Assembly (NCBI GenBank): GCA_025350695.1
Contig: JANXXI010000271.1
Location: 1 to 42,624, forward strand
Reading direction: 5' to 3'
DNA from: Acidobacteriota bacterium
GTDB taxonomy: Bacteria; Acidobacteriota; Terriglobia; Bryobacterales; Bryobacteraceae
DNA: 42,624 nucleotides
Positions 9,001 through 18,309 of the stretch are shown here, in pieces. Numbering within the stretch: the stretch's first letter is position 1; each line of letters opens with the position of its first letter. The translations under genes and the position numbers were made by a program. The notes below the pieces were generated by a model, which was given only the letters and a program-made list of their open reading frames with translations, was not told the origin of the DNA and did no database searches.

Positions 9001-12000
9001 ACCGGGCTTGATGAAGTGGCTCGCCTACCCCGGCGCAAGCTCCAGCCACAGCAAGCTTCGCCCCAGTGATGGAGTTTACCTGCGCCGCATTGCCCGTCAG
9101 ACATGGCGTTATTTTGACGACCTGGTGACGCAGGAAACCAATTGGCTGCCCCCCGACAATTCCCAGTTGGCGCTTCGCGTGGAAGTGGCTCAGCGAACCT
9201 CTCCCACAAACATTGGCCTTTGGTTGAATTCAGCGCTGGCGGCCCACGATTTCGGCTACATCACTACTGATGAATTGTGCCGCCGCTGCAGGCTTACCCT
9301 GACGACCCTCCAACGCATGGAGCACTACGAAGGCCATCTGTTGAATTGGTACGACATTCAAACCCTCGCTCCGTTACCGCCTCGCTATGTTTCCACCGTG
9401 GATAGCGGCAACCTACTGGCCAGTTTGTGGGTTCTGAATCAAGGTTGCCAGGATGCGCTTTCCTCCCCCATCATCAGTTCGCTCAGCTTGCGCGGCTTGT
9501 TCGATGCGTTGGCCTTGCTTCGGCGGGTCTGCGGCGGCGACCCTTCCGCGTCCGTTCCGATACAAGCCCTACGGCGCTTGTTGCGCGGCAAAGTCGAAGG
9601 ACATGCCCTCATCGGCCGCTTACGGTTAGCCCAAGGGCCGGCAAAGCAGTTGCTCCAAGTTCCTTCACCCGGAGATGAACGTTCCTATTGGGCATCAAAG
9701 GTTGATCAACAGCTAGAGTTTTGGATTGCCTCTATTGATCGCTATTTGACTTGGATGGAAATCCTGACTCAACCGCCGGATTCATTAGTCCGCGAGTTGG
9801 GTGAAGAGGTAGTAAAAATGCGTCGCCGGGCAGTGCATGCGGCGCCCTCGTTGCTGGAGCTTGCTGAAAAAGGCTGCCCCTTTGTCGATTCCATCCTGTT
9901 CAAACGGGGAGACCCGGGAATGTCTCCCGAACTCGCCAGTTGGCTCGACCGGCTAGCCGAATCGTACGAGCGTTGCCGCGCTCTCGCAACCGAGTCCGTT
10001 CGCCATCTTAGGGATTTGGGAGCCAACGCCACTCGCCTCGCCGACGGAACGAATATGAAGTTCCTGTTTGACCCTTCCCGGGAATTATTCGGTGTGGGGT
10101 ACGCCGTTGGTGACCCTCTTGTCTTCACAAGTCATTACGACCTGTTGGCCAGTGAGTGCCGCTTGGCCAGTCTTGTTTCCATAGCCAAAGGCGATGTACC
10201 GTTGACTCATTGGAAAGCCCTGGGCCGGCCTCGCGTGACAACTCTGAACCACCGCGCTCTACTGAGTTGGAGCGGCACGATGTTCGAATATTTAATGCCG
10301 GCCTTGTACGCCCAAAGTTTCCCCAATTCCCTACTAGATCAGGCGTGCGGGGACGCGCTCGATAGACAGATCGATTACGGTCGGGATAACAATATTCCAT
10401 GGGGCGTTTCCGAATGCGCCTATAGCGCTCTCGACGCTAATCAAATCTACCAATACCACGCTTTCGGAGTCCCACAGTTGGCGTTGCAACGTGATCTCAA
10501 GGGCTCTCTCGTCGTTGCCCCGTACGCCACCATGCTGGCTCTGCCGTTGAACCCTCCCGCGGCTATCGACAATCTGAAGCGCCTGGAAGGTTTGGGCGTA
10601 AGTGGAACTATGGGTTTCTACGAATCCATCGACTTCACTCGCGAAGCAAAGAGAGGTGGCGATCTAGGGTTGGTCATTTATTCCTATATGTCCCACCACC
10701 AAGGCATGTCGTTGCTTGCGCTCAATAACCTTCTGCATCACGACCCGATTAAAAGGCGCTTCCGAAACGATTTGCGCATCCGAGCCTTTGAGTCACTGCT
10801 GTTTGAGCGGGTACCAGTCAGCAGTCCGATTTCCGATGAAACGCAGGCGTACGAACCAACGATTAAAGTCGCGCCCGTCGAACAACAGGTTCAAAGAACC
10901 TGGGAACAAAAAACCATCATTCCGCAAACCCACCTTCTGGGCAACGGCAAGTACTCCCTGCTGATTACAAACTCCGGAACTGGCTATTCCCGTTGGAATG
11001 GATTTGACATCAACCGCTGGCGAGCCGATTCAACGCTTGATCCGTGGGGCGCGTTCCTCTATATCCGTGACTTGAAATCAGACGTGCGCTGGGCGGCTGC
11101 TCCGAGTCCTCTGGGAGCAAATCTTGGAGCAACCACTGTCCGGTTCACAGCCGACCACGCGGAATTCCATCGCATCTTCATGGGTATCGAAACGCTAATG
11201 CATATTACCGTTGCCGCCGAAGACAACGCCGAGCTGCGGCGAGTTTCCGTAACGAATCGATCGCTCCGTGCACGGAAGGTCGAATTTACCAGCTATCTAG
11301 AACTTGCCTTGGCCCCGCACGCCATGGACAAGGCGCATCCAGCTTTCGCCAAAATGTTTATTGAAACCGAATGCGTCGAACCCGGAGTTTTATTTGCTCG
11401 TCGACGACCCAGGTCTTCATCGGATGTCCCCATTTGGTCAGCTCACATGCTCACCGGCTTCAACGGTGAGATCCAATTTGAAACGGAGCGTGGAAACTTT
11501 CTTGGCCGCGGGAATACAGTCGATTCGCCCATTGCACTACGAGACGATCTCCCAGGCTCCACCGGAGCAGTGCTCGATCCGATCTTCAGCCTCCGTTGCT
11601 CTTTGCCCATGGAACCCCGGGAAAGGGTCGAGCTATGTTTCATTACACTGGCGGCTTCCTCACGCGAAGAATTGCTTGCTCTCGTCGAAAGATACCGCAG
11701 ACCCGAGTCTGTTTCCAGGCAATTTGAAATGGCCTGGACCAGAAGCCAATTGGAGTTCAGGTACTTGGGTATTGGATCCAGCACAGCCCATCGGTTTCAG
11801 GAACTGGCCGGACACTTAATCTATCCGGATGCGGCATTCCGGGCATCCGATGACCGCCTGTTGCGTAACGTGCTTGGCCAATCGTCTTTGTGGATTTATG
11901 GCGTATCTGGAGACTTGCCGATTCTTGCCATCACTGCAACCGACGCCAGAAGTCTTCCTCTAATCCGTGAGCTGCTTCTGGCGCATTCTTACTGGCGCAC

Positions 12001-14791
12001 CCGTGGATTCCAAGCTGATCTGATCATCCTCAACCAGGAAAGCCCAAGTTACGATCATCCGTTGCGTCTACAGTTACAGCGCCAAATTGCAGCGCACTCC
12101 AGCCAGCCTGCGCCCGAACGTTCAGGAAATGTTTACTTGCTCGATTGGCATGCGATCCCCGAAGAGCATCGCACTTTGATTCTTGCCGCTTCCAATGTGA
12201 TTTTGAGCGGAAGCCGGGGCTCGCTGCAGCAGCAACTGCTTCGTACCACCAGCCGCGCTAGCCTTCCGCTTCTGGCCCCTACTACTCTTCCGGTCAAGTA
12301 CCTGCCGCAACCTTTGCCCTTCCTCGAACTTCCCTATTTCAATGGCATTGGAGGTTTTACCCGCGACGCCAGGGAATACGCAATCTATCTCAAACCCGAG
12401 ACAAACACGCCGGCCCCGTGGATCAATGTTATGGCTAACAAGAACTTCGGAACAGCTGTAAGTGAGAGTGGGCAAGGAGTGACGTGGCGCGGCAACAGCC
12501 AAGCCCATCGTCTAACCCCTTGGCATAACGATCCACTAAGTGACCCCCAATCGGAAATCATTTACATCCGGGACGAATCCACAGGAGAGTATTGGACTCC
12601 TACCGCATTGCCAATCCGGGGAACCAGTGCGCATCGCGCGCGTCATGGCCAAGGCTATACGGTGTACGAACACAACAGCAACGGCATTGGCCAGGAACTT
12701 ACAGTTTTTGTCCCCATCAACGGCGAAGGCGAAGGCGATCCTATTAAAATAGCCCGGCTTCGCTTACGGAACGATTCCCAAAACGCCCGTACACTTTCGA
12801 TCACTTACTATGCAACATGGGTTCTCGGTTCCGATCGGGAAGATTTAATGAACCACATTCACACCGCCTGGGATCAGGGGTCGAACGCGCTATTGGCCAC
12901 GCACAATTGGAATGGCTCGGGTGACAAGGCGTTTGTCTCCTGCTCTTCCGGTGTCTCCTCATACACCGCGGATCGAGCCCAGTTTTTTGGCATAAATGGA
13001 TCTTGCGCTAAACCAGCGGCCTTGACCGCGGCTCGTTTGGACAATCGCACGGGAGGTGGACTGGACCCTGCCGCTGCCTTACAGTGTTCCGTGCAACTCT
13101 CCCCCGGCGGTCAAACTGAAGTGGTCTTCCTTTTGGGAGAGGCGGACTCGACGGAAGATGTCAGAGCCCTACTATCGCGATACAAAACAAGACAGCAAGT
13201 GGAATCCGCACTGACAGAGGTTCATCGCTATTGGGATAACACTTTGGGCGCGCTGCAAGTTCGCACGCCTTCTCTTTCCACGGACTTCCTGCTCAATCGA
13301 TGGCTGGTCTATCAAACCATGAGCTGCCGTTTCTTTGCGCGCACAGCCCTGTATCAATCGGGAGGGGCACTTGGATTCCGGGATCAGTTACAGGATTGCC
13401 TGGCATTCCTTTATTCGAAACCCCACTTAGCGCGAGCCCATATTCTTGCCTCCGCCGCGCGGCAGTTTGTCGAAGGCGATGTGCAGCATTGGTGGCATCC
13501 GGATACCGGCAACGGAGTTAGAACACATTGTTCTGACGACTTACTCTGGCTGCCGTATGCCGTATGCCGTTACGTTGAGATCACTGGCGACCGTTCTATC
13601 CTTGAGGGGGAGATTCCGTTTCTCGAAGGCGCACTTCTTGCCGAAGGCGAGGATGACCGCCTCTTTATCCCAACTATCAGCGCACAAGCCGCTCCTCTGT
13701 GGGACCACTGCAAGCGGGCGATCGACAAGGCGTGGCGCCTGGGCAGTCACGGACTCCCACTGATCGGGTCGGGCGATTGGAATGACGGAATGAACCATGT
13801 AGGCGCGGAGGGCCGCGGTGAGAGTGGATGGCTTGGTTGGTTCCTACCCTTTGTGACGCGGGACTTCGCCCGTCTGATCGAAAACCTGCCGCAGGGCGCC
13901 GCCGTGGCCGCCGATTGGCAATCGCGCGCGGACGGCTTGGTGCAAGCCATGGAGCGCGAATGTTGGGACGGCAATTGGTATGTTCGAGGTTTCTTCGACA
14001 ATGGCGCGGTGCTAGGTTCAAAGTCAAACGCGGAGGCGAGCATCGATTCGCTGCCCCAATCCTGGGCTGCTATTTCCGGCGAGGCTGATCCTAAACGTAC
14101 GAAAGAGGCCATGCAATCCGCCGAGGAGCGATTGGTTGATCGGACCAATAAGCTAGTCAAATTATTTACTCCTCCTTTCGATCACTCTGAGCCAAATCCC
14201 GGCTATATCATGGGCTACCCTCCGGGAGTGCGAGAGAACGGCGGCCAGTATACGCACGGCTCTTTGTGGCTCGCAATGGCCCGCGCCAGGATGGGTGACG
14301 GGGCTGCGGCAGTGGAACTTCTGAAGTTGATGAACCCCATTGAAAAGACCCGGAATCTGGTTGAGGTGGAGCGCTATCGGGGCGAGCCGTACGTGGTTGC
14401 GGCCGATGTTTACGCATCCCCGAGCTTTGCTGGACGTTGCGGTTGGACCTGGTACACGGGTTCGGCTTCCTGGATGTATCGCATCTGGATAGAGGAAGTT
14501 CTTGGTTTTCAATTGCGAGGAAATAGGCTGACGTTGAAGCCAGTAATTCCCCAGGATTGGCCGAAGTTCGAAATGTGGTTTCATTACAAGTCCTCCCAAT
14601 ATGAAATAAACGTTCATAATACTGCCGCTTCCCGGTCGATGGAACTCGATGGAATTCCTGTTAGTGAAGCTTCCATTGAATTACTCGACGACGGGCGCAA
14701 GCACTTACTCACGGTCATGATTCCCACAAAAACAGATCCGCCGCTGCAACTTCTGCACCCAAGTGAAGCGATTGTTGCAACAGATACTTAG
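6011..14791 (+). CDS. ndvB: Cyclic beta-1,2-glucan synthase, NdvB type
   Basis: A 2926-residue integral membrane enzyme, slightly longer than rhizobial NdvB. It makes periplasmic cyclic beta-1,2-glucans from UDP-glucose, which protect against low osmolarity. A GT84-type glucosyltransferase core has the acidic motif LDADTQ (Asp653, Asp655) and QHRWIRGDWQ (from residue 799). Hydrophobic segments lie near residues 444-490, 844-885 and 961-1010. Two beta-sandwich/carbohydrate-binding parts follow. The C-terminus is a GH94 phosphorylase-like domain with GSGDWNDGMN (catalytic Asp near 2592), which sets chain length. The first 45 residues (GIY, then DALRSKGFRS) resemble the N-terminal domain of the glycine-zipper proteins at 15289 and 30109, which is unusual. 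The start has no strong ribosome binding site, so coupling to the upstream small gene is possible. Confidence 0.93.
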   Translation: MRPKTTCLLIGIYTKDPEKASSAYDALRSKGFRSITSSRIPQMDGEALLCHLIDRSRLKDGVDIMRVDGTPALFVLPPDLEGSAPDSQTNQRIHAKLRACDASLKSSLDHLRHSVILDHPLSPSAEWLLDNAHLARTQIKELYRHLPRQPRAARYRGQGSDGYEYAFELAGQIASAGDHVVQANEIVDSLHTSQESRPLSMAELWALPLLLRLALLEALAGFASRVSRNQQVRETAYFWANRLISSSRRDADSLERILSQMAAESAAAQPYFITCLAEQLHDEDNALARFQQWIETGPSSSLDELVRIEHNREAAECVSISNAFGSLRTLARIDFSDVFEATSLVERELLLDPSGVYGQSDFVTRDQCRKAVEHTARYSSMDELSVAGKANALARNGNSPRSRLVSYYLIDEGDAELERETWARIPASTRFLRSVNRHSSGAYISSILLITLSFLALVLLAAWETGVRPPGMLVLLGVLAMFPLSELAIQVVHSLVISLFPPCKLPKLDLEAGIPLEHATLVVVPMMLSGDEAVKLELQKLEIRFLANPDVNLYFALLSDFEDAPTPTMARDTALLQTVRGGIEELNNRHTGGRFLLFHRPRSWSESEQMWIGRERKRGKLEDLNAFLNGEGSQQLLASGSLPVPIRYVITLDADTQLPPGAARRLVETIAHPLNRVEIDPTGRTRTRGFTIIQPRVSVALPDATATRFTRIFADATGTDPYCQTVSDAQQDLFGHAIFHGKAIYEVRAFSSILHQRFPPETILSHDLIEGAHVGVGLATDIELFENIPLDYAGYCKRQHRWIRGDWQIAEWMLSRVRGGSGSLSPNPLTPINRWRIFDNLRRSAVPIASVLLLLFGWLISASPGLWTLVMLLALAIPVLAPLLERLALRMQGKIQGWHGAADELVRTIVLLAFLPHQAWLAADAIVRVTFRRWFSRRHLLEWQTAEGVHRDSKVHIGSTMKALLVISGLSCILMLALGARDALFPASWLVALWIGSPGLMKWLAYPGASSSHSKLRPSDGVYLRRIARQTWRYFDDLVTQETNWLPPDNSQLALRVEVAQRTSPTNIGLWLNSALAAHDFGYITTDELCRRCRLTLTTLQRMEHYEGHLLNWYDIQTLAPLPPRYVSTVDSGNLLASLWVLNQGCQDALSSPIISSLSLRGLFDALALLRRVCGGDPSASVPIQALRRLLRGKVEGHALIGRLRLAQGPAKQLLQVPSPGDERSYWASKVDQQLEFWIASIDRYLTWMEILTQPPDSLVRELGEEVVKMRRRAVHAAPSLLELAEKGCPFVDSILFKRGDPGMSPELASWLDRLAESYERCRALATESVRHLRDLGANATRLADGTNMKFLFDPSRELFGVGYAVGDPLVFTSHYDLLASECRLASLVSIAKGDVPLTHWKALGRPRVTTLNHRALLSWSGTMFEYLMPALYAQSFPNSLLDQACGDALDRQIDYGRDNNIPWGVSECAYSALDANQIYQYHAFGVPQLALQRDLKGSLVVAPYATMLALPLNPPAAIDNLKRLEGLGVSGTMGFYESIDFTREAKRGGDLGLVIYSYMSHHQGMSLLALNNLLHHDPIKRRFRNDLRIRAFESLLFERVPVSSPISDETQAYEPTIKVAPVEQQVQRTWEQKTIIPQTHLLGNGKYSLLITNSGTGYSRWNGFDINRWRADSTLDPWGAFLYIRDLKSDVRWAAAPSPLGANLGATTVRFTADHAEFHRIFMGIETLMHITVAAEDNAELRRVSVTNRSLRARKVEFTSYLELALAPHAMDKAHPAFAKMFIETECVEPGVLFARRRPRSSSDVPIWSAHMLTGFNGEIQFETERGNFLGRGNTVDSPIALRDDLPGSTGAVLDPIFSLRCSLPMEPRERVELCFITLAASSREELLALVERYRRPESVSRQFEMAWTRSQLEFRYLGIGSSTAHRFQELAGHLIYPDAAFRASDDRLLRNVLGQSSLWIYGVSGDLPILAITATDARSLPLIRELLLAHSYWRTRGFQADLIILNQESPSYDHPLRLQLQRQIAAHSSQPAPERSGNVYLLDWHAIPEEHRTLILAASNVILSGSRGSLQQQLLRTTSRASLPLLAPTTLPVKYLPQPLPFLELPYFNGIGGFTRDAREYAIYLKPETNTPAPWINVMANKNFGTAVSESGQGVTWRGNSQAHRLTPWHNDPLSDPQSEIIYIRDESTGEYWTPTALPIRGTSAHRARHGQGYTVYEHNSNGIGQELTVFVPINGEGEGDPIKIARLRLRNDSQNARTLSITYYATWVLGSDREDLMNHIHTAWDQGSNALLATHNWNGSGDKAFVSCSSGVSSYTADRAQFFGINGSCAKPAALTAARLDNRTGGGLDPAAALQCSVQLSPGGQTEVVFLLGEADSTEDVRALLSRYKTRQQVESALTEVHRYWDNTLGALQVRTPSLSTDFLLNRWLVYQTMSCRFFARTALYQSGGALGFRDQLQDCLAFLYSKPHLARAHILASAARQFVEGDVQHWWHPDTGNGVRTHCSDDLLWLPYAVCRYVEITGDRSILEGEIPFLEGALLAEGEDDRLFIPTISAQAAPLWDHCKRAIDKAWRLGSHGLPLIGSGDWNDGMNHVGAEGRGESGWLGWFLPFVTRDFARLIENLPQGAAVAADWQSRADGLVQAMERECWDGNWYVRGFFDNGAVLGSKSNAEASIDSLPQSWAAISGEADPKRTKEAMQSAEERLVDRTNKLVKLFTPPFDHSEPNPGYIMGYPPGVRENGGQYTHGSLWLAMARARMGDGAAAVELLKLMNPIEKTRNLVEVERYRGEPYVVAADVYASPSFAGRCGWTWYTGSASWMYRIWIEEVLGFQLRGNRLTLKPVIPQDWPKFEMWFHYKSSQYEINVHNTAASRSMELDGIPVSEASIELLDDGRKHLLTVMIPTKTDPPLQLLHPSEAIVATDT

Positions 14792-14862
14792 TCTTTACGG
14801 ATACTTTCACCAATAAGCTCAACAATTTCAAGTGTGGCCATTCGCTTGCCTTAGAAAAGCCC

Positions 14863-15249
14863 ATGACACTCACAAGAACCCCGTCATTCGCTCTTGCATT
14901 CGCCCTCAGTGTGTCTTTGCCAGCGCTCAGCTCTGGGCAAGATGCGCAACCCAAGCCTGACAATACAAAAGTCAATGAACGCGATAGAAATTCCGGCGCC
15001 GCAACCGCGGACAAGCAGAAAATGAACTCGGCGGACCGAGAACTGACAGCCAAAATCCGGAAGTCAGTGATGGCCGACAAGTCCCTCTCCACTTACGCGC
15101 ATAACGTTAAGATTATCAGCCAGGATGGAATGGTGACTTTAAAAGGTCCCGTTCGCTCCGACCAAGAAGTGAAATCCATTATGGCCAAGGCAGTTAAAAT
15201 CGCTGGTTCCGCTGAGAAAGTCGCCAACGAAATGGCCGTCAAGCCGTAA
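14863..15249 (+). CDS. Secreted BON-domain protein
   Basis: 128 residues with a signal peptide (MTLTRTPSFALAFALSVSLPALSSGQ), a polar linker, and one BON domain from about residue 60: DRELTAKIRKSVMAD, then NVKIISQDGMVTLKGPV, ending VANEMAVKP. BON domains bind phospholipid or other envelope components, and such proteins (OsmY/Kbp-like) are induced by osmotic stress. It is followed 39 bases later by a glycine-zipper stress protein, the same order as at 31287-30109. It lies 71 bases after the glucan synthase, so one transcript is possible. Confidence 0.88.
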   Translation: MTLTRTPSFALAFALSVSLPALSSGQDAQPKPDNTKVNERDRNSGAATADKQKMNSADRELTAKIRKSVMADKSLSTYAHNVKIISQDGMVTLKGPVRSDQEVKSIMAKAVKIAGSAEKVANEMAVKP

Positions 15250-15288
15250 TAGCTAATCATACAAACCAAGAATAAGGATCAAATTACC

Positions 15289-15852
15289 ATGACATCGAAA
15301 ATGACTGCCGTCTTCGGCATTTACCCGACTACCGCCCAGGCTGAACGAAGTGTTGATCGCTTGATGGCCAATGGGTTCACCAGCGACGACATTTCGGTAT
15401 TGCTACCCGATCACAATAGCACTAAAGAGTTCGCCCATGAGAAGAACACCAAGGCTCCGGAAGGAACGGCCACCGGCGTAGCAGCCGGCGGCGCGATCGG
15501 CGGAACATTGGGATTACTGGCCGGCATTGGAGCCTTGGCCATTCCTGGAGTGGGACCGCTGATTGCGGCCGGTCCTATTATGGGAGCTCTAGCAGGACTT
15601 GGAGTGGGAGGCACCGTGGGCGGCCTCTTAGGAGCCCTTGTCGGCATGGGCATTCCAGAATACGAAGCAAAACGCTATGAAGGCAGAATCAAGGACGGCG
15701 GCGTCCTCCTTTCCGTCCATTGCGACACTTCTGATGAAATCACGTTGGCCAAAGATGTCTTGAAGCAAACCGGCGCGGAAGACATCTCGTCATCAGGCGA
15801 ATCTAGTGCTGACTATCCCGCCAAAGCCCAGGCTGCAAAGGGTATGCGGTAG
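15289..15852 (+). CDS. Glycine-zipper stress protein with YflT-like N-terminal domain
   Basis: 187 residues. The first 45 (VFGIYPTTAQAERSVDRLMANGF, then DISVLLPD) look like the YflT/general-stress fold. A conserved linker FAHEKNTKAPEG follows. Residues of about 60-125 are very rich in glycine and alanine with a glycine-zipper pattern (GGAIGGTLGLLAGIGALAIPG), likely two membrane-inserting helices. The C-terminal part (GMGIPEYEAKRYEGRIKDGG, LLSVHCDTSD) is a small alpha/beta module. A paralogue of identical length lies at 30109-30672. Function is unknown; the context is envelope stress. The ribosome binding site is aagga before the ATG. Confidence 0.8.
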   Translation: MTSKMTAVFGIYPTTAQAERSVDRLMANGFTSDDISVLLPDHNSTKEFAHEKNTKAPEGTATGVAAGGAIGGTLGLLAGIGALAIPGVGPLIAAGPIMGALAGLGVGGTVGGLLGALVGMGIPEYEAKRYEGRIKDGGVLLSVHCDTSDEITLAKDVLKQTGAEDISSSGESSADYPAKAQAAKGMR

Positions 15853-16046
15853 CAAGCTGGGAAGCCGGATGCGAGGCCCCCCCACTCCATCCGAAACTCC
15901 CCTACTAATCCCATGCATGGAGGATATCTCCTTGTGACGGATACCAATACAAGAAACGTGAATACAAGAACCCCACCTAACAGCCCGTTGGTTGAAGTCC
16001 GCTCGTTACCGTCACGGCTCGGTAACGTATTGAACGTACTATTTCC

Positions 16047-16066
16047 GACTTCCACCACAGGCTGCT
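16047..16066. repeat. 20-base dispersed repeat, copy 3
   Basis: Identical to the copy at 4263-4282. It lies in the 260-base gap between the glycine-zipper gene and the ferritin-like gene, 47 bases upstream of the latter. The preceding gctcgttaccgtcacggctcggtaacg is itself partly palindromic. Confidence 0.7.
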
Positions 16067-16112
16067 AACTTAGTCCGTCGCGTATTAAATTTTAGACCTT
16101 AAAGGAAAAACA

Positions 16113-17267
16113 ATGAGTAACTCTAACTTACTGCAAAGCATTATTGAAGCTGCCCCCGACCGGCGTAGTTTCTTGAACAAGATCGCTTTAGCCAGCGCTG
16201 CCGCGGTCGCCATGGACAAGGGCGCGGGTATTGCTTTTGGCCAGTCCGGCGCGCCGACAGACGTTGACATTATCAACTTCGCGCTCAACCTTGAATATCT
16301 GGAGGCGGAATTCTACACCGTAGCAACTTCCGGATTGACGATCGATCAGATGGGCATTGGCGTTACGGGTTCCGGCACCGCAGGCGCGACTACCGGCGGA
16401 GCGAAAGTCAATTTCGGAACTAATAGCGTTAAAACAGGAGAGATCGCCAACCAGATTGCAGCAGACGAACGCGCTCACGTTCAGTTTATTCGAACAGCCC
16501 TCACTGGAGCGGGAGCGACCCCTGTTGCCCGTCCGGCAATCAACCTGAACGCCCTTGGCATCGGATTTGGCGGCGTAACGGACTTTCTTCAGTTGGCGCG
16601 CGCGTTTGAAGACGTCGGCGTGACAGCCTATGCCGGTGCGGCCCCATTGCTTACAAGCAAGGCGCTGATTGGATATGCGGCCCGAATTGCGCAGGCCGAA
16701 GCCGCCCATGCCGCAAACATCCGGTTGCAGATTGCCATTTTGGGCATCCAAACCGCAGCTCTTGACGGGATCGATATTCTCCCTCCACCAAGCGGGACGA
16801 AGTATTTCCCTGTTGACGGGAATAGCTTGACTGCAACTCGTAGCGTCGGACAGGTTTTGTATATTGTCTACGGAAACAAGGCAAATGCAACCTCTGGCGG
16901 CTTCTTCCCGGCGGGCGTGAACGGAACTTTGAACACCTCCACCGCGGCCGGAACTCCGATGGTAAGCAACGGTTTGACAGCATCCATCACGCCCCAAACA
17001 ATGACCACGAGTCAGGCATCGATTTCCTTAGATGCCAGTGCCTCAACGAGTTCCTCGTCGGCCGCTTTAACTTACCTCGTTATGGTTGCTCCTGGCGGAT
17101 TAGTTCCTGCTATTCTGCAAACGCCTAATAGCCCCAGGTCGACGATTCAATTCGTCAACGGAGCTGGCGTTTACAATCTCGTCCTGACTGTTATGGATGG
17201 TACGAAGAATTCGGACGGTACACCGAACACGTCATCTATTCCAGTTACCCTCACTTACAAGCCTTAA
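16113..17267 (+). CDS. Exported ferritin-like protein (PF13668 type) with PKD/Ig-like C-terminus
   Basis: 384 residues. The N-terminus has a twin-arginine motif followed by a hydrophobic stretch (DRRSFLNKIALASAAAVAM), so Tat export is likely. Residues 50-220 form a ferritin-like four-helix bundle: EYLEAEFY, ADERAHVQFIR, FEDVGVTAY and AQAEAAHAANIR carry the expected Glu and Glu-x-x-His metal ligands. The last 110 residues are Ser/Thr-rich with a PKD/Ig-like fold (ISLDASAST, VNGAGVYNLVLTVMDG). Members of this family are called desiccation-related or Rds1-like; enzymatic activity is unproven. An aaagga site precedes the ATG and a terminator follows the stop. Confidence 0.87.
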   Translation: MSNSNLLQSIIEAAPDRRSFLNKIALASAAAVAMDKGAGIAFGQSGAPTDVDIINFALNLEYLEAEFYTVATSGLTIDQMGIGVTGSGTAGATTGGAKVNFGTNSVKTGEIANQIAADERAHVQFIRTALTGAGATPVARPAINLNALGIGFGGVTDFLQLARAFEDVGVTAYAGAAPLLTSKALIGYAARIAQAEAAHAANIRLQIAILGIQTAALDGIDILPPPSGTKYFPVDGNSLTATRSVGQVLYIVYGNKANATSGGFFPAGVNGTLNTSTAAGTPMVSNGLTASITPQTMTTSQASISLDASASTSSSSAALTYLVMVAPGGLVPAILQTPNSPRSTIQFVNGAGVYNLVLTVMDGTKNSDGTPNTSSIPVTLTYKP

Positions 17268-17274
17268 TTACGTA

Positions 17275-17305
17275 GGGCCAGGATTAACCAAATCCTGGCC
17301 CTTCT
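17275..17305 (+). terminator. Intrinsic terminator after the ferritin-like gene
   Basis: A perfect 11-bp stem (gggccaggatt / aatcctggccc) with a five-base loop lies eight bases after the stop and is followed by a pyrimidine-rich run (ttcttctcc). Confidence 0.85.
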
Positions 17306-17387
17306 TCTCCTCCGCACTCCTTAACTTTGGCTCTACAACTTCTCCAGACTCAGCATCTCAAGGCCGAATTTCGGCGATTTACAGGCG

Positions 17388-18032
17388 TCAAGACGCCGCC
17401 TTATTTACCGCATTGGGTTCGTTTTGCAAACAGCAATGTTTGTATTTTCGTCCCGAGTGGCAAGGGCATATCTCATTGCGCCCCACTTTAGGTTCCGAGC
17501 GGACATAAGGGACTCGCTTAAATGCAAACTCCCTTACAACCGGTTTTGTGGGAGTTACGGTCGAAACTACTTTGGCTTCGTTTTGCACAATTGGATTTTC
17601 GTCTAACGGGTGGGCAGCTTGGTACGCCTGTAAGTCCTTGAGGCATCTGTGAAAAGTACGTTCGGAACGTATGCGACAGGTGGCGATGCGGGCGAGTGTT
17701 TTTGCATTAGCCTCCGATAACATTGGGTCGATTCCATCAGATGCCAGACCAGCTTCGAGCCGATGGGTTCTTTCAATATTCCAGGCGGCGAGCACGATTT
17801 GATTATAAAACGCCCGTTCGATGGGACCGGCGGGATGGAGCTCAAAACGGAAGGCAGTAACGAGGGCGTCGAAAGCTTGGTGATCCTCGGGGGTTAGTAG
17901 CACGGCTTGATTAGCGTAAAAGCCGAGTTTGATTGCGTTGGAGGAGGAGCTCGCCACACCTTCGGTAGTGACTGGTCCGGTGGAGAATTGGGCGTTGGCG
18001 ATGTTGGCGGCGAGTTGAGCTGGTGTGACCAT
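17388..18032 (-). CDS. SEC-C motif protein of unknown function
   Basis: 214 residues. The N-terminus (TPAQLAANIANAQFSTGPVT) and the helical middle (FYNQIVLAAWNIERTHRLEA) define a protein family that is repeated many times in acidobacterial genomes. The C-terminus is a SEC-C zinc-binding motif (VGRNEICPCHSGRKYKHCC) with the Cys-x-Cys and Cys-Cys/His ligands intact. SEC-C motifs in SecA bind zinc and SecB; in this family the partner is unknown. A good ribosome binding site (aaaagga) lies upstream of the ATG. A small hairpin overlaps the stop codon (17384-17397). Confidence 0.8.
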   Translation of the reverse strand: MVTPAQLAANIANAQFSTGPVTTEGVASSSSNAIKLGFYANQAVLLTPEDHQAFDALVTAFRFELHPAGPIERAFYNQIVLAAWNIERTHRLEAGLASDGIDPMLSEANAKTLARIATCRIRSERTFHRCLKDLQAYQAAHPLDENPIVQNEAKVVSTVTPTKPVVREFAFKRVPYVRSEPKVGRNEICPCHSGRKYKHCCLQNEPNAVNKAAS

Positions 18033-18055
18033 GTTTCATCCTTTTCAAATTTAAA

Positions 18056-18090
18056 TAGGGCGGCTGCTCCGGTGGGGAATAGCCGCCCTA
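18056..18090. repeat. Inverted repeat upstream of the SEC-C gene
   Basis: Perfect 10-bp arms tagggcggct (18056-18065) and agccgcccta (18081-18090) with a 15-base loop lie in the 5' region of the minus-strand SEC-C gene. It could act in its leader or be an operator; no U-tract makes it a clear terminator. The rest of the 278-base gap up to the TPR gene shows nothing recognisable. Confidence 0.6.
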
Positions 18091-18309
18091 TGATCCAATT
18101 TTGGCATGGTGATGCAAGGGGATTTGCATTTCTACCGCGGTAAGTCATTGACAAGGCAGGGAAGATTAGGCTGCAAATGGCAAGTGATTGACCTTTGCGA
18201 ACCGCGGATTTCGGGCCTTTTCGATTCGTTGGCGCAGATCACCGCCCGTCACGATCATCGTTTGCAAATCGGATCGGCCCAACTTTCCGTTTTATCCTTT
18301 CCCGATCAC

